64,000 nt of DNA from Cellulomonas sp. C5510 (GTDB taxonomy: Bacteria; Actinomycetota; Actinomycetes; Actinomycetales; Cellulomonadaceae). A program made the position numbers and the translations under genes. Of the stretch, positions 33,281 through 41,560 are shown piece after piece. The notes under the pieces are model-generated. The model searched no databases. It was given only the letters and a program-made list of their open reading frames with translations, and was not told where the DNA came from. The DNA lies in assembly GCF_019797765.1 (NCBI RefSeq), contig NZ_CP081862.1, positions 1,550,001 through 1,614,000 of the forward strand, in the 5' to 3' direction. Each line of letters opens with the position of its first letter. The first letter of the stretch is position 1.

Positions 33281-33741
33281 GCTGCACCACCGATCTGCAG
33301 CAGCGGGCGGGTGTCGCCCGTCGAGTACGCCTGCTCGATCGCCGGCGCCACCGACTCGAAGACCGACGCCCCCGACGGAAGGACGAGGTGCGCGAGGAAC
33401 TCCTCCTCGAAGCTCGTGATCCCGGCGTCGACGGCCTCGAGCTTCGCCTTCACGACGAGCGCGAGGGCGCGCCACCGCTGCCGGACGGCCTGCTCGTACG
33501 CCGCCTCCGCGGCCGTCGCGGTGCGCACACCGCGGGAGTGGTGCGTGAACTCCCGGTCGTTGCGGTCGGGCAGAGGCAGGGTGAAGCGGATCCGCTTGCC
33601 GTCCTTCACGAACTGGATCGCCGCTCGGGCGGCCTCCCAGCCGTACGAGAACGACGTCGCGCCGTACCGGACGAGGGTGCGCTCGATCTCCGAGCGCGAC
33701 CGGTCCGAGGACACGTCGGTCGACGAGGCGTAGGTGCCCAT
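33277..33741 (-). CDS. Conserved early phage protein, hypothetical
   Basis: A 154-residue protein with VRYGATSFSYGWEAARAAIQFVKDGKRIRFTLPLPDRN, which looks like an alpha-beta core, and a helical C-terminus. I recall similar proteins in actinophage early regions but know no function. Its ATG overlaps the stop of the ribbon-helix-helix gene by one base (TGATG). Confidence 0.6.
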   Translation of the reverse strand: MGTYASSTDVSSDRSRSEIERTLVRYGATSFSYGWEAARAAIQFVKDGKRIRFTLPLPDRNDREFTHHSRGVRTATAAEAAYEQAVRQRWRALALVVKAKLEAVDAGITSFEEEFLAHLVLPSGASVFESVAPAIEQAYSTGDTRPLLQIGGAA

Positions 33742-33917
33742 CACTGCTCCTTGGGTCGGATGCGTCGGCGCTCGACGTCCTCCTGGACGAGGCGCCGCAG
33801 GTAGCGGGATCGGGACTGGCGGCCGCGGGCGGCGTCGAGCAGCTCGGTGCCCTTCGGGGTGAAGCGGACGTGGACGATCACGGTGCGGGGCTCGGCGCCG
33901 TCCGGTGGTCTTCCCAT
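33741..33917 (-). CDS. Small ribbon-helix-helix-like DNA-binding protein
   Basis: The 58-residue product has a strand (TVIVHVRFTPKG), a helix with ELLDAARGRQSRSRYLRRLVQED and a basic end, the size and shape of CopG/Arc-type repressors. It probably regulates the early operon, in which it lies just after the DnaB gene. A GGGGGGATCTGTCACACG element precedes its ATG by 13 bases. Confidence 0.6.
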   Translation of the reverse strand: MGRPPDGAEPRTVIVHVRFTPKGTELLDAARGRQSRSRYLRRLVQEDVERRRIRPKEQ

Positions 33918-33930
33918 GGCCCGATGGTGC

Positions 33931-33948
33931 GGGGGGATCTGTCACACG
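33931..33948 (-). repeat. GGGG-ATC-TGTCACACG element (copy with a 3-base insert)
   Basis: This copy lies between the helicase stop (33951) and the ribbon-helix-helix start (33917). It has an extra ATC between the G run and TGTCACACG. The TGTCACACG part is identical to the copies at 13677 and 21733. Confidence 0.4.
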
Positions 33949-33950
33949 TT

Positions 33951-35234
33951 TCATGCCGCCATGTCCACGAACCGCGAGTAGTGCAACTGGTGCACGAGCG
34001 TCGCCCGGCCCGTGGGTCCGTTGCGCTGCTTCGCGATCAGCAGGTCCACCTCGCCCGCCCGGTCGCACTCCGGCTCCGTGGCGTCCGGCCGGTGCAGGAG
34101 GATCGCGGCGTCGCAGTCCTGCTCCAACGCACCGGTCTCCCGCATCTCCGAGAGCATCGGCGGGCCGTCCCGCTTCACGGACTCCCGGTTGAGCTGGGCC
34201 GCGGCGACGATCGGCACGGCCTTCTCCTTCGCCAGGGCCTTCATGTCGCGGGACATCTCCTCGAGCGCCTGCCGGCGGTCCCGCGTGGTGGGGTCGGTCT
34301 TCGCGATCTGGAAGTAGTCGAGGAGCACGACGGCCGGCTTGTGCTTCTCGATCGCGGCGCGGATCGCGGGGATCGACGACTTCTCCCGATCCGGGATGAT
34401 CTTCAACCCGGACTCGATGATCCGCTGCGACGCCCGGGCGACCCGCGCCCACTCGTCCTGGCTCAGCTCGCCCCGCTTGATGTGCGACAGGGGGATCCGC
34501 TCCTCCGCCGAGATGATGCGGTGCACGAGCTCGGTCGCGGGCATCTCGACGGTGTGGAACGTCACCGGGAGGCCGTGGCGGAGGGCGACGTGCCGGGCGA
34601 TGTCGACGAGGGTCACGGTCTTGCCGACGCCTGGTCGGGCGGCCACGAGGATGAACTGCCCCGGGGTCGGGGGGATCATCACCCGGTTCAGGTCGGTCCA
34701 GGGCCAGGTCCATCCGGCGGTCGCGGTGTCCTCCATCGCGGAGAGGGCTTCCTCGACCTGCTCGGCGATCGTGGGCTCCGCGTCGGTGGCTGGTCGAACC
34801 GCGGCGGAGAGTTCGGCCATGGCGACCGCCGCGACGTCGCCGGCCGCGCCGTCGGTCCCGGTGGCGGTCTGCACGATGCGTGTCCCCGCCGCCAGGAGGC
34901 GCCGCAGGGCGGCCTTCTCGCGGACGATCCTGGCGTAGTAGCCGGCGTTCGCGACCGTCGGGACCCCGGACACGAGGTCGAACAGGGCGACCTGCCCACC
35001 GGCCCGGTCCAGTGTCCCGGCCCGCCGCATGCAGTCCCCGACGGTGATGGGGTCCACGCCCTCGCCGGCGTCCGCGAGGGCGCACACGGCGTCCCACACG
35101 AGCTCGTGGCGGGGGTCGTAGAAGTCCTCGCCGGCGAGCATCGGCGCGACCTCGGTCAGTGCAGGGGGGGACTGGAGCACTGACCCGAGCACCGCGGCCT
35201 CGGCCGCGGCGTCGCGTGGCGGGGAGTCGTTCAC
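33951..35234 (-). CDS. dnaB: DnaB-like replicative helicase
   Basis: The 427-residue protein has the two-domain layout of DnaB: an N-terminal domain (AAEAAVLGSVLQSP, FYDPRHELVWDAVCALADAG) and a RecA-like C-terminal domain with LVAARPGVGKTVTLVDIA (Walker A), AVVLLDYFQIA (Walker B), and IVAAAQLNRESVKRDGPPMLSEMRETGALEQDCD. It would unwind phage DNA at the fork, loaded by a phage or host protein. It starts at GTG overlapping the previous stop. Confidence 0.93.
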   Translation of the reverse strand: MNDSPPRDAAAEAAVLGSVLQSPPALTEVAPMLAGEDFYDPRHELVWDAVCALADAGEGVDPITVGDCMRRAGTLDRAGGQVALFDLVSGVPTVANAGYYARIVREKAALRRLLAAGTRIVQTATGTDGAAGDVAAVAMAELSAAVRPATDAEPTIAEQVEEALSAMEDTATAGWTWPWTDLNRVMIPPTPGQFILVAARPGVGKTVTLVDIARHVALRHGLPVTFHTVEMPATELVHRIISAEERIPLSHIKRGELSQDEWARVARASQRIIESGLKIIPDREKSSIPAIRAAIEKHKPAVVLLDYFQIAKTDPTTRDRRQALEEMSRDMKALAKEKAVPIVAAAQLNRESVKRDGPPMLSEMRETGALEQDCDAAILLHRPDATEPECDRAGEVDLLIAKQRNGPTGRATLVHQLHYSRFVDMAA

Positions 35235-35413
35235 TTCACCTCCTCTCGTACAAGGTCAGAGCCTTGTTCCGGCGCGTACAAGGTTGGGGGTAGGCCGTGG
35301 GTGATGCGGATGACGTCGACAGTCACCCCGCGGCCGCGTGCGAGCTCGCCGAGCAGGAGGTCGACGAGCCCGCGCTCGGGCGCGCACGCGGGGACGGTCA
35401 CGGTCCCGGAGGG
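35231..35413 (-). CDS. Small hypothetical protein upstream of dnaB
   Basis: The 60-residue product (start GTG 35413, GGAGGAG at good distance) contains LVDLLLGELARGRGVTVDVIRITHGLPPTLYAPE. It ends four bases inside the dnaB start. A possible accessory factor of the helicase by position only. Confidence 0.5.
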   Translation of the reverse strand, partial: PSGTVTVPACAPERGLVDLLLGELARGRGVTVDVIRITHGLPPTLYAPEQGSDLVREEVK

Positions 35414-35417
35414 CACG

Positions 35418-35780
35418 TCACGGCTCCTCCCCGACGGCGACCCGGGCGGCGCGGGCACGGAGCCAGTGCACAGCCGCAGGCGTGAACCGCAGAGCGTCGA
35501 GGGATGCCTCGTACTCGTCCGCCGCGTCCCGGAGCACCTGCGCGTTGTGCTCGGCGAGGGCCTCGGGTGTCGTCGGGTAGCCCGCGGCGGCGAGCATGTC
35601 CGCCTGGTGCTCCGCCAGCGAGCGCCGCCCCGGCGTGTCTCGGAACGGGCCGCGACCGGCGACGACGCCGACCCATGTGCCGCACGCGCACTGCATGTCG
35701 TCGTCGTGGGTGTAGCCGTGTCCGTCTTGGTGTGCGGTCAGCACCTCGGCGGCGGTCGGCTTCGGCTGGGCGTCAGGCAT
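35418..35780 (-). CDS. Hypothetical early protein
   Basis: A 120-residue protein, start ATG 35780 with GGAGG seven bases upstream. A region with CACGTWVG near residue 31 and helices following (LAEHQADMLAAAGY, LAEHNAQVLRDAADEYEASL) are seen. There is no clear domain. It overlaps the methyltransferase gene upstream by 8 bases. Confidence 0.55.
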   Translation of the reverse strand: MPDAQPKPTAAEVLTAHQDGHGYTHDDDMQCACGTWVGVVAGRGPFRDTPGRRSLAEHQADMLAAAGYPTTPEALAEHNAQVLRDAADEYEASLDALRFTPAAVHWLRARAARVAVGEEP

Positions 35781-36795
35781 CGGGGGCCTCCGGGGCGAGT
35801 CGTCGTGCACGGGCGATCTGGGTGGGGTCGGTGGTGCGCCACTCGGCGATCCGGCAGTAGTCGGCGGACGAGTCCACCGTGATCCCCTGACGGTCGAGCA
35901 CCAGGGCGGCGAGCGCGGTCGTGCCGGTGCCGCCGAACGGGTCGAGCACGACGCCGCCGGGCGGGCACCAGCCGTCGATGATCCACAGCGGCCACTCGAC
36001 CGGGAACGACGCGAAGTGCCCCGTGACGCCGAGGCGCTTCGGGACCTTGAACGGGTGTGCCGCGACCTCTCGGACCGATCCGGGGATCACGCCGGACGGA
36101 GTGCCGCTCGACCCGCAGAACTCGCGGTAGTAGGACCCGAGCGCTGCCCGCACCTCCTGGGCGAGACGCCCGGACTCGGAGTCCCACCGACCGCCGGACC
36201 GGACCGTCCCGCCGCTGCTGTCGATGATGCCGACGGCACGCACGGCCTCGCGGTGGGCGGGGGTGAGTCCGGCATGGGCGAACAACTCCTCGGCGCGGCG
36301 GTACTGCGGGCGGTCCTGGTACTCGGCCGTCGGCGCAAGTCGTCGGGGCTGCCCGTAGTGCCGTCCCGGGCGGGTCAGATGGAGCCACGTTTCGTGCGTG
36401 CGGCGAACCCGGTCCCGGGCCTTCGCGTCGATGAACCCGTTCGGCTTCGACCACACCACCTCGGCCCGCAGCGTGAGCCCGAGGTCATCGGTGCACGCCA
36501 GGGCGTACCTCCACGGCGCGCCGGACAGCGAGCGGTCGACGTACCGGTCGCCGAGGTTGACCCACAGCGACCCCGCAGGACGGAGCACTCGCAGCATTTC
36601 CCGCGTCGTCTCGACCAGCGCTGCCACGTATCCGCCGACGGTCGCTTCTTGTCCAATCTGCCCGGCGACGGGCGTGCCACCGTCCTCGTAGGACCGCTGA
36701 CCCCAGTACGGCGGGGAAGTCACAATCAGGTCCACGCTGGCTTCGGGCAGGGGCAGGGAGCGAGCGTCGGCCTTGACGACCTCGACCGCACTCAC
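35773..36795 (-). CDS. DNA methyltransferase, N4-cytosine or N6-adenine type (beta class), first copy
   Basis: The 340-residue enzyme has the catalytic motif TSPPYW (residues 26-31) near the N-terminus and the SAM-binding motif DPFGGTGTT (285-293) near the C-terminus. This order defines the beta class. The region between, with its FIDAKARDRV and ADMS-like segments, is probably the target recognition domain. No restriction partner lies next to it, so it is an orphan methyltransferase, often used by phages against host restriction or for regulation. It is only distantly similar to the second copy at 42343. Confidence 0.9.
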   Translation of the reverse strand: MSAVEVVKADARSLPLPEASVDLIVTSPPYWGQRSYEDGGTPVAGQIGQEATVGGYVAALVETTREMLRVLRPAGSLWVNLGDRYVDRSLSGAPWRYALACTDDLGLTLRAEVVWSKPNGFIDAKARDRVRRTHETWLHLTRPGRHYGQPRRLAPTAEYQDRPQYRRAEELFAHAGLTPAHREAVRAVGIIDSSGGTVRSGGRWDSESGRLAQEVRAALGSYYREFCGSSGTPSGVIPGSVREVAAHPFKVPKRLGVTGHFASFPVEWPLWIIDGWCPPGGVVLDPFGGTGTTALAALVLDRQGITVDSSADYCRIAEWRTTDPTQIARARRLAPEAPDA

Positions 36796-37184
36796 GCCCC
36801 CTCGCCTCCCTCGACCTCGATACCGAGCGCCGCGAGACGCCGGACGAACCAGGCGTAGCGCCCGTGCTCCCCAGCCAGCGCCAGGCTCTGCCGAACCTGC
36901 TCCGCGGTCACGGTCGGCGTGGCGGCGTCACCCCGGGCGGCGAGGAACGCGAGCACGGCGTCGGCGGCGTGCATGGCGATGACGTCGGAACCTTCCTGCC
37001 AGACCGCGTCGGGCAGCGTCGCGAGGATGTGCGACCCGAGCGCCTCCCGGTCCACCGCCTCCCCGGCACCGGCAGCGGCGAGGGCGGCGAGGTCGTCGGC
37101 GATCTTGTGCAGGGCGGCGGACTGACCGGCGCGAGACGCAATGTCCGCCTCGGCGCGGATCCGCTGGACGATGTCGTCAGTCAC
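36792..37184 (-). CDS. Hypothetical early protein
   Basis: A 130-residue, largely helical, Ala-rich protein (start GTG 37184, 8-base overlap with the preceding gene). Recognisable pieces are DDIVQRIRAEADI and QVRQSLALAGEHGRYAWFVRRLAALG. No domain is recognised. Filler genes of this type between enzyme genes are usual in actinophages. Confidence 0.55.
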   Translation of the reverse strand: MTDDIVQRIRAEADIASRAGQSAALHKIADDLAALAAAGAGEAVDREALGSHILATLPDAVWQEGSDVIAMHAADAVLAFLAARGDAATPTVTAEQVRQSLALAGEHGRYAWFVRRLAALGIEVEGGEGA

Positions 37185-37812
37185 CGTAGTAGCCGTCCCT
37201 TCGCGAGTGGTCGTGGGCGTCCCGGGTACAGGACGCGTCCATGCACCACTCCGCCTCCGCGGCACCGGCAGCAGCGAGGGCGGCGGTCGTAGTCGGGGTG
37301 AGCGCGAGGGCGTTGCTCCACGGGTCGTTGCCGGACGAGTGCTCGCCGAGCGCGTCCGGCTGCCCCAGAACCTCGGCGAGACGGGCAGCCAGGCGGTCGG
37401 CCATCTCCACCGCGGCGTCGCGCTCGCTGATGACCTCCAGCATGGTGTCGTCCGCCGCGGCCGGCTGCGGGGCGTCCGGGCGGAACAGGACCGTCACGGG
37501 GTAGTGCCGCGCGTCGAGCGGCTGGTCGTGGTCGTCGCCCTCCGACCAGCCGTCGATCAGCACTCGCGCTTCGACCTCGTCGCCGCCGTGCTCGGCGAGG
37601 TATGCGAGACCCGGCGTGCCCACCCGATCGACCAGCAGGACGACCGGGTGATGGCCGTTGTCGTTCAGGTCGTTGAGCAGTGCGTCGAGCTCGGCCGCGG
37701 TGGACACCACCTCACCCGCGCGCGCAGAACGGTACGTGCCGCCGGCGAGCGGTGTGGTGATCGACGGCAGGCTGTGGCCGAGGTCGTCCGGGTGCAGGCC
37801 GTCGGCGGTCAC
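37177..37812 (-). CDS. Hypothetical early protein
   Basis: The 211-residue product has an alpha-beta part (HPVVLLVDRVGTPGLAYLAEHGGDEVEARVLIDGW, YPVTVLFRP) and a helical segment with ISERDAAVEMADRLAARLAEVLG. Two cysteines near the end could bind metal (WCMDASCTRDAHDH). Start GTG at 37812. Function unknown. Confidence 0.55.
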   Translation of the reverse strand: MTADGLHPDDLGHSLPSITTPLAGGTYRSARAGEVVSTAAELDALLNDLNDNGHHPVVLLVDRVGTPGLAYLAEHGGDEVEARVLIDGWSEGDDHDQPLDARHYPVTVLFRPDAPQPAAADDTMLEVISERDAAVEMADRLAARLAEVLGQPDALGEHSSGNDPWSNALALTPTTTAALAAAGAAEAEWCMDASCTRDAHDHSRRDGYYGD

Positions 37813-38204
37813 CGGGACACCTCGGCGAACATCGCGGCGTGCGTGCCCGTGATGTGCGCGTCACCGGCAGCGGCGGCGCACTCCTCGCAGGGAACGTGCG
37901 TGAAGCTCGGGCCAGTGACGCCCCCGCCGACGGAGAACCCGATCAGCGATCGCCCGTCCTCTGCGCGCGCGTGGCGGTCGAACCCGCAGAGGCACGGGCC
38001 GGTGCCTCCGTGCTCGCCGCGGCCGGCGAGGTGGACGTCGAGCGTGGGTCCGGAGGAGAACAGGGTGTAGGCGTCGCCGGGGCGGGAGCACTCGATGGTC
38101 ACGAGGTGCTGGTGGGCGATGCCGTGCTGGCGGCAGGCCCAGCCCATCGCGTCGCGCTCGTTGCACCGCTCCGCGGGCGGCGTGGTGGTGTCGAGGTTGC
38201 TCAC
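37809..38204 (-). CDS. Hypothetical early protein with Cys pairs
   Basis: The 131-residue protein starts at GTG overlapping the resolvase stop. Cysteines occur in CNERDAMGWACRQH, CLCGFDRH and VPCEECAAAAG, suggesting one or two zinc sites. The middle (SGPTLDVHLAGRG) is beta-rich. Function unknown. Confidence 0.55.
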   Translation of the reverse strand: MSNLDTTTPPAERCNERDAMGWACRQHGIAHQHLVTIECSRPGDAYTLFSSGPTLDVHLAGRGEHGGTGPCLCGFDRHARAEDGRSLIGFSVGGGVTGPSFTHVPCEECAAAAGDAHITGTHAAMFAEVSR

Positions 38205-38749
38205 TGGTCCTGCTCCTTCGTGTGGGTGGTGCGGGCGGTGTGGTGGGCTGCGGCGGCCTGGACATCCGCTGCGTAGACCGCGAGGGCGTACGCCTGCCAG
38301 ACATCGGCGTGGAAGCCGTAGAACCACCCCGGGACGGCCTTGGTGCCCTTCCCGTGGTTCGGCTGCCCCGGAGCGAACCGGTCGACGAGCGCCTGCCGGA
38401 CGTTCGAGTCCTTCGCCTTCGCGGAGTGGCAGTGGTGGAGCTTCACGGGCTGGCGCTTCACGAGCTCCGGGGTGACTCCGTGGCCGCTGGCGTAGCCCTC
38501 GTAGAACCGGCCGATCCACACGCACGTCTCGAAGACCTCCGCGCCGACGGGCATCCCGTAGCAGGCGACCATCTCGATCACCACACGGTCCGCGGTCAGC
38601 GCCCCAGGCATTCCCGCGTAGGTGTCGATCCGGCGCCGCAGGTCGCCGTTCGGCGTCTTGCCGAACTCGATCGGCCGGCGCGTGGCGACGTCGATCAGAG
38701 CCCAGCCGGACGCGGTGTTGCCCGGGTCGATCGCGAGCAGGGTCGTCAT
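38201..38749 (-). CDS. RuvC-like Holliday junction resolvase
   Basis: The 182-residue enzyme shows an RNase H-type core: TLLAIDPGNTASGWALID with the first acidic residue, DRVVIEMVACYG with the second Glu, and FHADVWQAYALAVYA with further acidic residues near the C-terminus. KDSNVRQALVDRF resembles RuvC helices. Phage RuvC-like enzymes resolve branched DNA before packaging. It sits downstream of the SSB gene in the replication operon. Confidence 0.85.
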   Translation of the reverse strand: MTTLLAIDPGNTASGWALIDVATRRPIEFGKTPNGDLRRRIDTYAGMPGALTADRVVIEMVACYGMPVGAEVFETCVWIGRFYEGYASGHGVTPELVKRQPVKLHHCHSAKAKDSNVRQALVDRFAPGQPNHGKGTKAVPGWFYGFHADVWQAYALAVYAADVQAAAAHHTARTTHTKEQDQ

Positions 38750-38756
38750 CGTTGGC

Positions 38757-39218
38757 TCAGAACGGGGGCTCGTCGGAGTACGAGGACGCCCCGCCCGAGG
38801 TTGCCCACGGGTCCTCCTGCTGGCTGCCGCGCTGCTGGTGGCCGCCGCCCTGCCGCTGGGTGCGCGTGACCTTCGCGGTCGCGTACCGCAACGACGGGCC
38901 GATCTCCTGCACCTGCAGCTCGTAGGCGGTGCGCTTCTCACCCTCGCGGGTCTCGTACGACCGCTGCACCAGGTTCCCCACGACGACCACACGGGTGCCC
39001 TTCGTGAGCGACTCAGCGACGTTCTCCGCCGCCTCCCGCCAGATCGAGCAGCGCAGGAACAGCGTGTCCCCGTCGACGAACTCGTTCCGGTTCCGGTCGA
39101 AGGTGCGCGGGGTGGACGCGACGGTGAAGTTCGCAACCGGCGCCCCGGACGGGGTGAACCGCAGCTCCGGGTCGGCGGTGAGGTTCCCGATCACGGTGAT
39201 CGTGGTGTCTCCGGCCAT
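38757..39218 (-). CDS. ssb: Single-stranded DNA-binding protein
   Basis: The 153-residue product has the OB fold of bacterial SSB ([69 protein letters not shown]), a Gln/Gly-rich linker and the acidic tip DEPPF that recruits partner proteins. I prefer the ATG at 39218 because GGAG lies seven bases upstream; the ATG at 39224 is too close to it. Confidence 0.95.
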   Translation of the reverse strand: MAGDTTITVIGNLTADPELRFTPSGAPVANFTVASTPRTFDRNRNEFVDGDTLFLRCSIWREAAENVAESLTKGTRVVVVGNLVQRSYETREGEKRTAYELQVQEIGPSLRYATAKVTRTQRQGGGHQQRGSQQEDPWATSGGASSYSDEPPF

Positions 39219-39220
39219 GG

Positions 39221-39562
39221 TCATGCTCCGATCTGTCGCAGGGTGCTGGGGCTCGCGATCTGCGCGAGCATCCGCCGGCGGCGCGCCTGGTACGCCGCCA
39301 CGTCGTCCGGATCTACGTCCGGCAGCGGCGGCTCCGCGGCCGCCAGGCGGGCACCGCGGATGCGCTTCACTCCGGCGATCACGTGGGCCGGCAGCAGGTA
39401 GTCCGTCGACTCACGTCGGTGCGCACGCACGGCCTCGAGCGCGTCGTCGAGTGGCAGGTCGTGCACGAGGTCGTGCCACGCCGCGATGACGGTGCGGTCG
39501 ACGTTCCGGTTGTCGCCGACCTTGATCAGGGCGAGGAGTTGCGCGGTCTGCTGGATGTCCAT
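39221..39562 (-). CDS. Replication-associated hypothetical protein
   Basis: A 113-residue helical protein ([59 protein letters not shown]). This pattern is common beside replication initiation genes of actinophages and resembles helicase-loader or DnaT-type accessory proteins. It ends in RQIGA, as does the next gene upstream, and the two junctions share the sequence AGATCGGAGC. Confidence 0.6.
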   Translation of the reverse strand: MDIQQTAQLLALIKVGDNRNVDRTVIAAWHDLVHDLPLDDALEAVRAHRRESTDYLLPAHVIAGVKRIRGARLAAAEPPLPDVDPDDVAAYQARRRRMLAQIASPSTLRQIGA

Positions 39563-39563
39563 G

Positions 39564-40517
39564 TCACGCTCCGATCTGGCGGCGGTCGTGCTCGGCCTGC
39601 ATCTCGGCGCCCATCGCGAGGACGTCGACGACCCCGTCGGTCGGGGACAGGCGCCTCGGGCCGCGGCGCGTCTCGTGGACGACCGAGGCGAGCGCGGACG
39701 GGTGCAGGCCCTTGCGGTGCCACTCCACGAGCCCGGCCCGCACGACCTCGAACGGGATGCCCTCGGTCAGGAGGGTCTTCACCTCCCGGGAGAGCTGCCC
39801 GATGACCCGACCGGGTGGCCGGTCGTCGCAGTGGTCGATCCACTCCCCGATGAGCGTCTGCGCCGATTCGGGCTGCGCGGACGCGTCGGCGGCCGCCGCC
39901 GTAGGCGGAACGGGGGTAGGGGGCTGGGGGACGGGGGTAGGGGGAAGGGGGAGCGCGCCCGCGCGCACGCAAGGGGGTACCGGGGACCCTTCCGCAGGGG
40001 TACCTGTACCCATCGGGAAGGCATCCCGGAAGTCCTCGCGAAGGGCATCCACGACGGCTGCGACCTGCTCGAACGGCGACGGCAGGTCACCGCCACGCCC
40101 ACCCGGAGCCTTCGACAGGTCATCCAGCGGCAGACGCGCGAGCTCGACCGCGAACGCCTCCCGCAACCGGGGGGACTCGATCTGCGCGGCGTCCTCCCGC
40201 ATGCGCATCATGACCTTCGGCTGCTTCCACACGCCGTCGTTCCGGACGAACGTGCGCAGCAACACCTCCTCGGTGTCCTCGTCAACGACGACGAACCGGG
40301 CAGCCTCCAGGGCGGTGAGGGCCGACTCGATCGTGCCGACGGTCTCGCCGGCGACCTTCTTCGCCCACCTGCGGGTGCGCATCGGCAGCAGGCCGGCGTG
40401 CGACAGGTCGGGCTGGGAGAGCAGGAACAGGTACATCCGCTGGGCCGGGACGTCGAGGGCGAGGAAGTCGTCGTCGGCCCAGATCGCGGTCAGGATGCGG
40501 CCGTGCTGGCGGGTCAT
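39564..40517 (-). CDS. Phage replication initiation protein (helix-turn-helix type)
   Basis: The 317-residue product starts with RQHGRILTAIWADDDFLALDVPAQRMYLFLLSQPDLSHAGLLP, typical of actinophage replication initiators with a winged-helix N-terminal domain. A Pro-rich linker (PPTPVPQPPTPVPPT) separates it from a C-terminal helical domain (AQTLIGEWIDHCDDRPPGRVIGQLSREVKTLL). The probable role is origin binding and helicase recruitment. The ATG overlaps the ParB-like stop. Confidence 0.75.
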   Translation of the reverse strand: MTRQHGRILTAIWADDDFLALDVPAQRMYLFLLSQPDLSHAGLLPMRTRRWAKKVAGETVGTIESALTALEAARFVVVDEDTEEVLLRTFVRNDGVWKQPKVMMRMREDAAQIESPRLREAFAVELARLPLDDLSKAPGGRGGDLPSPFEQVAAVVDALREDFRDAFPMGTGTPAEGSPVPPCVRAGALPLPPTPVPQPPTPVPPTAAAADASAQPESAQTLIGEWIDHCDDRPPGRVIGQLSREVKTLLTEGIPFEVVRAGLVEWHRKGLHPSALASVVHETRRGPRRLSPTDGVVDVLAMGAEMQAEHDRRQIGA

Positions 40518-41560
40518 CAGGCGCTCTCGAGCAGGTCGACCTCGATCGGGGACAGCTCGTACCCGAGGAGCCGCAGCAGGTCGTACTGCCCGGCAGGGTC
40601 GGTCTCGATCGCCACCGCGAGGGCGAGGAGCGCCCGGTCGGGGTCGACGGTCGTCATGACGACGGACTCGTCCGTGCCGAGGGCCGTGACCCACGACTTC
40701 ACGACGCGCTTCGGGAGCCGGTCCGCGAGGGTCTGCAACGCCTCCTTGCGCAGGCGTGGTAGCGCCTCCCGGGGTGGTCGCTGCGACCCCGCGAGGAACG
40801 GCCGCAGGAACGCGCTGCGGAGCTCCGCGGCGATCACCGCGGGCTCGTCGACACCGGTCCTCTCCCGGGCGACGTCCTGCCGGAACTCCCGCGTCCCCAC
40901 GGACGCGAGGGCACGGTCCGCGGCCTCCGGGGTGAGGTCAAGCAGGGCCTCGGCGTCCTCGAGCGTCATCTGACCGGTCTTCAGCCGCGCCTGCGCGTCC
41001 TCGGCGAGCGTCAGGAGCGCCAGGCGCCGGTCCACGCGCTTCTTCGGCATCTTCACCTGCTGGGAGATGCGCGTCGCGGTCAGACCCTCAAGGGTGAGCT
41101 GCTCGTACCCGCGGGCCTCCTCCAGCGCGGTGAGGTCGCGTCGGTGCGCGTTCTCCCGCAGCATCAGGGCGACCTGGTCGGCGGTCGTGCGCAGGTCCGT
41201 GCGGACCACGCACTGCACCTCCCACAGGCCCGCGCCGATCGCCGCCTCACGGCGCCGATGCCCGGCCACGACGAACCAGTCGTCCGCCGCGGGCTCGGAC
41301 CCGCCGGGGCACGGCACGTCGCCGGCGAAGTGCTCCAGGAGCACCCCGACGGGGGAGCGGGCGATCACCTGGTCGCAGTCCCCGCACCGGCCGGAGGACT
41401 TCCCCCAGGACCCGGGCACGACGACGAGCGGCTCGATCAGGCCGTGGTCGCGGACGTCCTCGGTGAGGTCGCTGATGTCCCCGAGATCGAAGCGGGGGTT
41501 CTTGGGGTGCGGGCGGATCGACCTGATCGGGATCATCCGGAGGTCACGAGACGACGACAC
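40517..41560 (-). CDS. ParB/Spo0J-like nuclease-domain protein
   Basis: The 347-residue protein begins with a ParB core: MIPIRSIRPHPKNPRFDLGDISDL, HGLIEPLVVVPG, WFVVAGHRRREAAIGAGL, then the ENAHRRDLTALEEARGYEQL and ATRISQQVKMPKKRVDRRLALLTL helices of the DNA-binding region. A segment with CGDCDQV is inserted between the second strand and GHRRREA, possibly a zinc-binding loop. The start is GTG 41560, or the ATG at 41536. Phage proteins of this type may act in plasmid-like segregation, transcription or DNA nicking. Confidence 0.82.
   Translation of the reverse strand: MSSSRDLRMIPIRSIRPHPKNPRFDLGDISDLTEDVRDHGLIEPLVVVPGSWGKSSGRCGDCDQVIARSPVGVLLEHFAGDVPCPGGSEPAADDWFVVAGHRRREAAIGAGLWEVQCVVRTDLRTTADQVALMLRENAHRRDLTALEEARGYEQLTLEGLTATRISQQVKMPKKRVDRRLALLTLAEDAQARLKTGQMTLEDAEALLDLTPEAADRALASVGTREFRQDVARERTGVDEPAVIAAELRSAFLRPFLAGSQRPPREALPRLRKEALQTLADRLPKRVVKSWVTALGTDESVVMTTVDPDRALLALAVAIETDPAGQYDLLRLLGYELSPIEVDLLESA

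Noticed and set aside
39877..39970. GT/GGGGTA-rich tract resembling a repeat or CRISPR-like array
   Set aside because: It encodes the Pro-rich linker (PTPVP units) of the replication initiator; the short repeats follow from the codons and there are no spacers.
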